A stretch of DNA of 64,000 nt from Bugula neritina (taxonomy: Eukaryota; Bryozoa; Gymnolaemata; Cheilostomatida; Bugulidae): NCBI GenBank assembly GCA_964035545.1, contig OZ037767.1, positions 13,139,301 to 13,203,300 on the forward strand, written 5' to 3'. A program made the position numbers and the translations under genes. The notes beneath the pieces were generated by a model. It saw only the letters and a program-made list of their open reading frames with translations, did no database searches and was not told the DNA's origin. Shown here in pieces: positions 56,201-64,000 of the stretch. How positions within the stretch are numbered: the stretch's first letter is position 1; every line of letters begins with the position of its first letter.

Positions 56201-58495
56201 ATCTAGTATTACTAACTACTATTACTAACTACTTTTCGCCAGTCATGTAACTACTAGTTACATGACTGGCGAAAAGTTGAGCTTTACCCAAGTCATAATA
56301 CTGTATTATCTTGTTGGCATGTCACTCCTTGAAATTGTCTTCTTTTTCTGCTTTTGCTTTTTTCATGTTTGGCTTGGTGCACATAATTAAAGTGTAGAAA
56401 TTTTAAAACTTTGGTTAGACCAATTTTGACTGTCGTGAAAAAGTTTAACTTTTATTCGAAAGCCATTTGAAACTTTGAAACCTCTCTAGTCGATATAAAT
56501 TCACGTGTGGATAACTTATTTCTGTACTCGGTAGTTTTTATAGTGACATTTTCAAAAAGTTCATTACGGCGTAAATCGTTACTTTGTGTGAAAACTGAGT
56601 AAATTTTATCATGGACTTGTCAATACATTGCTTTAAATGGATGATCTCTGATTGGCTATGTTATCTGTATTTCTCTTGTCTCTAGAGAGAAGAATAAGAG
56701 AGAGGTTGGAGCAACAAGCCGTATATGCACAGCAGATGCAGTTGAAGGCTCAGAGAGTTGCCGCAGAACGTGAAGAAGAGGAACAATTCCGACAAATGGT
56801 ATGACTCGCTTAGTTGGTGGAATGTGATTGGTTAGAAATTTATATAGATTGTCTAATTGGTGGATTCCATATTAGCATATATGTGGTTGGTTTGCTGGTG
56901 TGTCACTTGTTCAACCAAAGCAATATAGTTGATCTCATTCATCTGAAACTCTTTTGATTGGTTTACTGGTTTCATTTGATAGTTGTGATTGTTTAGTTTA
57001 AAAACAATGGATGTTATTGATATAAGTAGTAAATACATAACTGAGATAAAATGCAGTATTTTCAATCTATCTATTCGCAATCATCAATATTCAAAAATAT
57101 TATTCATATACATCTTGTTGGACTTCCGTCTCTGAAGGGTTGAAATATTATAATATAGTACTTACGTTTGTTTTTAAGTCTACCCCTGGGACAAACCCTG
57201 ATGGTGGGAATTTTTTAAACAGGCTAAGAACTTGTCTTCATTGCTTGAAAAGATCAATTATGCGCAAATGCTCTTCCTAACATCACCAATGGCCTCTACT
57301 TGGATCCAACCACTGACATCGTGTTTACTAAGTCAGTGCCCTAACTCTAACCCTAACCCTGCTCACCTATTTGCGTTATATATCATGTTATAAATATCAG
57401 GTTATGTAATATAGTTTAATTTTTTACTTTAATTTCATTTCTCAATAACGGTTTTCCACAATATGGATTGCAATTGGATTACAGCCTAGACCTAGCCTGA
57501 TGCCCTTCGTAATATTTATACTCATGTAGTATTATGTTTTAAATATCTATGCTGAGGTTATGAGAAATTAAATTGAGCAGCTAATCTCACTCACGTTTCC
57601 TGTTGGGAATGTTTTAGATGTTGGCCAAATTTGCCGAAGACGATAGAATCGAGCAAATGAATGCACAAAAGAGGCGAATGAAGCAGCTTGAACACAAGAG
57701 GGCAGTCGAACAACTGCTAGCCGACCGAAGAGCTCAATTTGAGGCTGAGCGGGAAAGAGAGATCGATGAGAAACGTGAAGCGGAGAAGATGGAGGCATTC
57801 AGACGTCAGCTGATTGAAGAAGAACGACAGAAACTGCTCAGGGAGCATGCTCAAAAACTTCTTGGATATTTACCGAAGGTATGCGTTGAGAAATGTAAAT
57901 GGCGTTATCTGTGAAGAGATAGAATTCTACATGTAGCTAGTTGATTTGTTGTAGCAAATACTGTTTGATATTTGAATTTGTATTAGACTGTTTTGGTATG
58001 TGCCACTGATGAGTCATCCTTTCTCTAGAGCAGCCATATTGCTTTCAGTTACATCTGATTCTATTGTTAATAATTGATTATATGTTTATTAAAGATTCTC
58101 CAGTTTTTGTTACAAAAATAGGTTGTTGAATCAGCAAAAATATATTATTTTCATATTAAACTTCGAAAACAGTTGTTCTAAAATAATAAATGCTTTAATT
58201 AAAGTGCCTGGCTGGAATTATCTTATTTTAGCATTCTATAATTTCCACTCACTTATCTGGACAATTCCAACTCTGTAAGAACTAAGAACATATTTTTGAG
58301 ATCCAGTTTTTGTATATTTCTCAGAGTTATCACCTCTACCTTTTTAGCTGGGTAAATTAAAGAAATCTAACTTTGTTTTAGGGAGTTATCCGCGATAGTC
58401 AAGATTTAGACATGCTTGGACCTGAGTTTAAAGAAGCATACAGAAAACGAGCTGTAGATCCTTTCGATGAACAAGGATGGGACGGCAAACACTGA
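53229..58495 (+). CDS. MNS1: Meiosis-specific nuclear structural protein 1 (axonemal coiled-coil protein)
   Basis: Nine exons join in phase: 53229-53441, 53705-53935, 54314-54409, 54706-54839, 55121-55306, 55801-55949, 56686-56798, 57618-57878 and 58382-58495, giving 498 aa. Human MNS1 is 495 aa. The protein is almost wholly charged alpha-helix (Glu/Arg/Lys/Gln), a TPH-type coiled coil, ending in HAQKLLGYLPKGVIRDSQDL and a C-terminal DMLGPEFKEAYRKR block typical of MNS1. MNS1 is a luminal microtubule-doublet protein needed for motile cilia and sperm flagella, and it supports outer-arm docking. Blocks such as RETSLELRELEAKLKA and YEEFLKEKLMIDEIV are strongly conserved in the family. The first listed exon begins at an acceptor (53224-53225) with GCT before the ATG, so a short upstream coding exon may exist. 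AATAAA follows at 58527. Confidence 0.93.
56231..56277. repeat. Perfect 47-nt palindrome (23-bp arms, 1-nt centre) in MNS1 intron 6
   Basis: The arm ACTTTTCGCCAGTCATGTAA plus CTA at 56231-56253 is followed by a single C and then its exact reverse complement at 56255-56277. It is flanked on the left by TACTAACTAC repeats. It has no element-like flanks. Confidence 0.95.
57183..57345 (-). mobile_element. tRNA-derived SINE, degraded copy 6 (MNS1 intron 7)
   Basis: Minus-strand remnant. It keeps GTTAGGAAGAGCATTTGCGC, the CATTGGTGATGTTAGG junction and part of the 3' half, while box B is destroyed. At its head end the SINE GTTAGGG core has become a short AACCCTAACCCT run (57345-57360). Confidence 0.7.
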
Positions 58496-58526
58496 GCTCT
58501 CAACAACTTTGTGAATACCTCAGGCT

Positions 58527-58532
58527 AATAAA
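58527..58532 (+). terminator. Candidate poly(A) signal AATAAA of MNS1
   Basis: It lies 32 bp after the MNS1 stop codon, inside GGCTAATAAACTC. The expected cleavage site would be near 58545-58560. Confidence 0.6.
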
Positions 58533-59202
58533 CTCAGACTACAACTTAACAAAGCGAATGACTCATGCCATTGTTTTAGCTGGAAAACCATTCAGAATAT
58601 GAAATATTTTTTTGGTGAACTGGTTGTAGTTTGTAAATAGTTATTTCACTGCTCATTTCATCAGACTTTCTGCTATTCAAATGTGTATAAAAGTGGTATT
58701 ACATTGGGACATCGGCTAGCTTCACCAATGAGCCAGCATCCTGTTTTGCCTAATGTGATGTATATACACCCATTTTATTGTGAAATAATGTTTCTGATTG
58801 CCATCTCAACACTAATTGTGAAACAATTCTGAAATCGGTCGTTTAGTAGGAATTTCTCTATTATTTTCAAGTCTGCCATATAAATGTGTCATTCCGTCCA
58901 TCTTTTAACCCTTAGCATTTCATCATATTAAACCAAGTTTCTAATGTGTAATTAAAAAGAGGAAATACAGCATTCAATTGGAATTATCTGCTCTATATTT
59001 TATTTGTGCACTATATACTGGACTGGTGTAATTTAGAACCACTACAAGCTTATGATAAATTCAAATATTATGCCCTAATAAATCTATTTTTCTTGTCTAT
59101 TGCTCCTTTAAGCTACCAGATAAACAGCTACGCATGCTGGAACAACCATAATATTATTCTTATATCAATTGAGGAGCCATAATACAAACTTATCAGTAAA
59201 CA

Positions 59203-59412
59203 GGGTAGCAGCAGACATATAGGAGTGTTTGGCTTTTTAAACACCAAGTTATGGGTTCAAGCCTTGACAAATACCATTGGTGATGTTAGGGAGAGTATCC
59301 AGTGATAATTGCTTCTGTGTCACATATGAATAAGTTCTAAACCAGCTTTAAAAAAAAACTTTTTCCAACAGGGGTTCTCACAGGGATAGTGACTATAAAC
59401 TTGAGTGAGTAA
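59203..59412 (+). mobile_element. tRNA-derived SINE, copy 7 (diverged)
   Basis: The plus-strand head is badly mutated (GGGTAGCAGCAGACATATAG), but box B (GGGTTCAAGCC), the GGTGATGTTAGGGAGAGTAT block and GGGATAGTGACTATAAACTT are clear. Confidence 0.82.
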
Positions 59413-59825
59413 ATTAGGTCCAAGTGCCACATGTTCAATATTAAGTTAAGCTGCTTGTGTGACTGCAATGGAAAAGTCTTATAGGTGCAGCTGTATTTTC
59501 AACTGGGAAGGTTTAGTAAACACACTTTTGTAAATATTGCACATCTGGTTATGTTGACATAGAGTAAGCTATAAATATAGATAACCCAGAACAAAGTACA
59601 TTGACATTTAATCACCACGATGTCTTATGTAATTATAGGTAAACATATATACATAGTTACCTTATCTCTACATTATAATTACATAGTTATCTTGCAGGTC
59701 AAGTTTTAAGCATACAAAGCAAACTTCAAAATCTTTTATCTAAGTTTCAAACCAAAATGACACACACTTGTTCCTTGTCATACAGAATAAGGAATTTGAA
59801 TGCAGCTAGTGAAATATGGTCATGT

Positions 59826-60063
59826 GGTCTAGGGGTTAGAGCTTTTGCCTAGTAAGCACACAGTCATCACTCATCATGGGTTCGAGCCCTGACAAATGCC
59901 ATTGGTGCACCAATGATGTTAGGAAGAGCATTTGAACATAATTGCTCCTGAGCCACATCTCAATTTAAGTCCTTAGCCCTGTTTAACCAAAACCCCTTCC
60001 ATCAGGGGTTTCTCACAGGGATAGTGACTATATAAACTTTCGTGAGTGAGCTTTGTTAACGAG
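59826..60063 (+). mobile_element. tRNA-derived SINE, copy 8 (5'-truncated, with target duplication)
   Basis: It starts within box A at GGTCTAGGGGTTAGAGC and has box B GGGTTCGAGCCC and the central and 3' blocks. It is flanked by a perfect 12-bp duplication, ATATGGTCATGT, at 59814-59825 and 60064-60075. Near box B a CACTCATCA insertion and a doubled TTGGTGCACCAA distinguish this copy. Confidence 0.9.
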
Positions 60064-62708
60064 ATATGGTCATGTAATCTCTATAAAAGTTTTATATTTA
60101 TAATATTGCTCAAGGTTTTAAAGTAAACAAAGAATATTCATATGTGTATGTAGAAACACTTTTTTAAATAGCTTCAGTTCTAGCAGTACATGCACAGTGT
60201 ATAAAAGAATAATTAGGTTTTGAAGCAATAACTAATTTCTGCAGGCTAAAAAATCTGCTAGCCTAAATTGCAACTACCTTGTCAACACAATGGGGGTTTA
60301 TCTGATCCCTCACTGCTGTAAATGTTCCCCTGTTATAGGTATATAGGCATAGTTATTTCTGGATTTTGGTGAGAGTATATAGATGTCAGTCTTGAATCAT
60401 AAGGATATAGACCTAGGATCCACTCATGCACATCACTTTCTAGAGCACAGCTGGCTCTTTCCCCTAATGCTCCATGAGACTGAATGATCATGTGCCACAT
60501 TTGCATATGTCTGCTTGTTTGCTGATAGTTAGTTTTATTCACCACAGTATTTTAAAGGTACAATAAAAGAAGATGCGGAGGGGGGGGAATTTTGTGTTTC
60601 AGATGAAATATTAGTTTAAACGGGATGCTGCTCCAGCACCTGAACCAAACTCATAACAATAATTAAAGAACTGGTGGTTGTGGTGGTGGTAAACAGATAT
60701 CTTGCCACATTGCTATAATTCTAATTCATGTACCAATTTTTGAGCTACATCTTAGTACTATGTAGCAGCACACACACGCACACACCTCTGGGCAATGTGT
60801 GTTATTCAAGTACTGTAAGTACTGGATACAAGTTCAGCAAAGGTAACTGTCAGTTCCAACTGCAGGCCAGTCGGGCTTATACTTGCAAATATAAGTTTAT
60901 TCATACCACTCCTTACAGGCAATAATGCACTTGCTGGGTGCATGAACACCTCTGCAGTGCTAAATAAAGGTGTGTTCGTTTTGCGCGACATGATTCGTCC
61001 TTTATAAAATTAGGACATTTGTCGGTTGACATTAATTTAAGCTCCTCCTATTTCCTAGCCCGTGTCTCCTTGCATTTTTTTGAGCCCGTTGCAAATTTGC
61101 AAGTTGTTTTATATAAAACTGAAGAGCAACATTTTATACTTAGGTTACTTCTCTGAGTAAGTTGTTGTTTCAGCATGGCCATGGTAATCATGTTGAAGCT
61201 GCACTTGTTAGCATTTAGTATTTTAATACATCAAGTTCAACAAGCCATATAGGAGTGCGTTGTAGTCACCAAGCTCTATATATTTTATATTTATTCTCAG
61301 AAGTAATTGCTATATTGCTACACTATATGAATATCTAAGTTAATATAACTATCAATATTCAATATGAATGTCAATATGACACTGACAGGAGTTGATGTTA
61401 AACTTAAAGTTAATGTTAATGTAAATGTTATACTAATACTTATAGTTATTGTTTTCAGTTTTGACTACAAGTACAACTGCAAGGTTTTCCAAACGGTTAC
61501 ACCAATAGTATAACTATAGTAATATAACTATAGGTATTAGTCATTATTGCTTCATTTTAATTTAGTAATTGATATATTTATAGTTACAGTATTACTTGGA
61601 GTTATAATTATAATAATCGTTATACTTAAGCTTAGGCTATACTTATAGTTATTCCCTATAAGTTATTGGCTATTGCTGTTGGCGTTGCTATTGGCTTTTA
61701 GTTTGAGTAAACTATTCTTAACCTTTTTTTATTTTTGGCTTTGCTCATTAGTACCACTATGACTCCGACTACCACTATCACTATGACTATGGCTATCAGC
61801 ACCACTATCACTATGAGTATGACATTGACTCAAAGTGATTGACCATCATTACTATTAATTTAACTTTCATGATTCATCAGTTACCATATTAATATTCATT
61901 TCACAGTGATGATGATTATTATAATATTAAATTTTATAGTAATTATGGTAGTGATTATGACTATGCATTTGAGTTTGTGGTTTAATTTTTGTAGTGATAA
62001 AATTTGAAAATGGTCATTTATTTTTCTTTCTAATAGTTATAACTCATATAATTATATAATGCTAATAGTAATAGTAATACCAATAGACATAGTTAACGTA
62101 ATAGGCAATTGATAATCATAATCACTTTATCATAATGTCTAATGATGATGTTCTGAGGTTAGCTGTTGTTGTTTTAAAACATTAGCTCAACCTTTCAGTT
62201 GATCACACAAGTAGGCTTTAGTAACAGACAACAGTAGAAGGTGAACAATGAATACAATTGATTAAAAAATAGTTTTGCACTTTTTCAATCTGTAAGTGTT
62301 TTTTTTTCTCTCACTCATTCTATGTTTAGCAAATCAGTATTAGTATGATTTATTGCCATAGTTTTGGTGTTGAATTCTACCCCTGGCTTGGACTCGCAGA
62401 GCTTTCAAAGTTGCACTGGCTCAATTAGGAATTGAATCTCCGATTCTGATTGAAATTTAAACTTACGTTTTCATGCTTTGCATATTTAAACCAATGTAAA
62501 AATCTGAATTTCCTCCTGTTATACCCACAGCACTTTGAAAGTTCAGTTCCCGTTGCATACAGATGATTTTGTTCCCTTAACATACATAAGTTATTTTATA
62601 TTCATTAGTAAGTCAATAGTGACACAATTCAATTTCAACTTTTATTTTAAAACTTACTATTTTTACTATTAATAGCAATTTTCATTGTGTATATAAAGAC
62701 TAAGAATT

Positions 62709-63861
62709 ATGATGAAGCAGTTTTCATTACTAAGAAGGTTAACAAACCCCATCCAATCCAATGCTAGGAAAATAACAACATACCACAGCACTAACAATCC
62801 TCATCCTCTCCATTTAGCTGAAAAGGACAATATCGGGATAGTTGGCCTTCCATTAAATAAGGGACAGGTATGATATTTATTATGTATAATGTTCTAGGAC
62901 TATATGGTATTATAATTATAGGCTATGTTTTTTCTCAAAGTCCATTTCAATGTAGTAATTATTATAAAATATTGTGTGAACAGCTGCAATGAATTAAATT
63001 GCAAATTGTTATTCAGCATTATGTAATGTAATTATATTACATTTCAGTCATTTTTAATTATAGTTAGATTTAGTGGAAATGGGCTGAGAAATTGTTCAAG
63101 TTGTTGTATTTGTGGCTTATTTCCACGTCTTATTGTATTCAAAAGCTTTGAGCTATTTTTAAAAAACTGAGCCAGAATTGTTTTCCCCAAGGTAGTAAAT
63201 TTTTCTATTGTACACAAAGACATCGGTGGAAGTTTGACAACTCCAAATTTTTTAGCTGTGTTTTTCAAGCTGGGGGTTAATAAAAATGTACTGGTTTGGT
63301 TTCTAGTAGCTTTGAAATTTCAATCTTTTGGGAAGTCACAATCAGTTGCTTGCAATATTTGAGTTTATCTCGCATATTGCAAGCAAATTACTACCCAATA
63401 GTTTGCATTCACGTGCTAACTGAGCAAGCTATAGCCATGACATGCTTTATAGTTTATCATTTAGGAGCAGTAGTGGAGAAATTGAGAAAGCCCAAGTTCA
63501 TCAATTTTATTGTAAAATTGTGGTTTGGGCGTGGGTTAAAATTATTGCGAGAAGATAACTCCTTTTGCTACATTTCTAATCCAGAACACAGGCTTTTCTC
63601 GTTTTCTCCATAACTGCACCCACCTCTGCTTTATACCCTCGTGTATATTAACTATGGTCTTATGTCAACCGTATCTTGTAGCCAAGGGAAGGTGTGAATG
63701 CTGGCCCGTCGATCATTAGAGGCCAAGGGCTAATAAACTCAGTGGAGGCCTTAGGCTACCATGTCAAGGACTATGGAGATATGAAGTTTAGTAGTCTGGA
63801 ATTCGATACGATAGGCTCTGGTGTTAAGAATCCCAGAACCATTGGCAAGGCCATGGGAGAG
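62709..63861 (+). CDS. ARG: Arginase, first two coding exons (partial, continues past window)
   Basis: Exons 62709-62867 and 63682-63861 join in phase 0 and give the first 113 residues. Arginase hydrolyses arginine to ornithine and urea. The N-terminal MMKQFSLLRRLTNPIQSNAR is basic, hydroxylated and free of acidic residues, as in a mitochondrial presequence, so this looks like the mitochondrial (ARG2) type. The fold begins at NIGIVGLPLNKGQPREGVNAGP, matching the conserved 'IG-PFSKGQ-R-GVE-GP' loop, and then GLINSVEALGYHVKDYGD matches the next helix-strand. The manganese-binding motifs (GGDHS, DAH, DIDAFDP) would lie in later exons outside the window, so activity cannot be judged. The exon 2 donor is GAG|GTTGGT. 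Confidence 0.92.
63500..63645 (+). repeat. Dispersed repeat family X, copy 3 (arginase intron 1)
   Basis: It contains ATTGTGGTTTGGGCGTGGGT, then TAAAATTATTGCGAGAAGAT, then AACTCCTTTTGCTACATTTC, and CTCCATAACTGCACCCACCTCT. It overlaps a 105-codon open frame (63296-63613) that I regard as chance. Confidence 0.7.
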
Positions 63862-63907
63862 GTTGGTGTGGCTAATTAGAATATGTTTTCTTGATTGAAA
63901 TAGTTTA

Positions 63908-64000
63908 ATTCATGGGTCATTTTACTTGATTTAGTACACACAGCTATTTTTCACAGTTTATCTGCTATTTTTTATGTTTTTTGCTTTAAAATAATAACAT
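63908..64000 (+). repeat. Fragment of the same dispersed repeat as 32298-32412
   Basis: GGGTCATTTTACTTGATTTA, then GTACACAC, and a later block ending in GCTTTAAAATAATAAC match GGGTCATTTTACTTAATTTA, GTGCACAC and CCTTAAACTAATAGAATAGTAAC at 32298-32412. It is cut off by the window edge. Confidence 0.6.

Larger units (their letters stand above)
58496..62708. other. Intergenic region between MNS1 and arginase
   Basis: No supported protein gene. It holds two SINE copies, a short CACACACGCACACAC tract near 60760, and a long degenerate simple-repeat zone (about 61340-62120) of TATAGTTAT, ACTATGACT and AATAGTAATA units. The arginase promoter should lie just before 62709. TATAAA at 62692-62697 is too close to the ATG to act as its TATA box. 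Confidence 0.65.

Noticed and set aside
62692-62697. TATAAA as a TATA box for arginase
   Set aside because: It lies only 12 bp before the start codon, so transcription from it would begin after the ATG.
63296-63613. 105-codon open frame in arginase intron 1
   Set aside because: It overlaps the dispersed repeat family X and is not alignable with arginase. It is probably chance.

Overview
The window is animal nuclear DNA. It is AT-rich, and its genes are split into short exons with GT-AG introns that often hold microsatellites. There are no bacterial-style operons. The gene set is a short-chain (C4-type) collagen, a DC-STAMP family membrane protein, a p53/p63/p73 protein with a SAM domain, a tectonic, MNS1 and arginase. 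This fits a ciliated invertebrate, most likely a lophotrochozoan, but the phylum cannot be fixed from the sequence alone. I built the gene models by hand by joining exons at splice consensus sites with matching phase. Each model below gives one open reading frame whose length is close to the family norm, or longer where stated.

Layout, left to right. 1-842: last exon of a CUB-domain gene (+). 843-3850: intergenic, with GT/CA microsatellites and the tail of a non-LTR retrotransposon. 3851-9439: secreted short-chain collagen (+, 7 exons, 390 aa). 9440-12677: intergenic, with a tRNA-like sequence and a 786-bp terminal-inverted-repeat element. 12678-22102: DCST1-like protein with an unexpected N-terminal SH3 domain (+, 14 exons, 820 aa). 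23736-29082: TRNT1, the CCA-adding enzyme (-, 7 exons, 513 aa). 29083-36049: gene-free, with a complete non-autonomous hAT element that has an 8-bp target duplication, plus large simple-repeat tracts. 36050-44130: p53/p63/p73-family protein with SAM domain (+, 11 exons, 548 aa). 44996-46915: TMED7-like p24 cargo receptor (-, 3 exons, 210 aa). 47858-50832: tectonic (-, 4 exons, 628 aa). 53229-58495: MNS1 (+, 9 exons, 498 aa). 58496-62708: intergenic with SINEs. 62709-63861: first two coding exons of an arginase (+), which runs off the right edge.

The genes are independent housekeeping, ciliary, reproductive and matrix genes and do not form a pathway cluster. Tectonic and MNS1 are both ciliary, and DCST-type proteins act at sperm-egg fusion elsewhere, but this may be chance adjacency. 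The repeat content ties the window together. A tRNA-derived SINE is present in about eight copies, several with clear target-site duplications. A second dispersed repeat occurs in three places. Several introns carry private minisatellites. The points most worth following up are the SH3-DCST fusion, the SINE family, the two terminal-inverted-repeat elements, the DNA-contact substitutions in the p53-family protein, two GC-AG introns, and a perfect 47-nt palindrome in an MNS1 intron.
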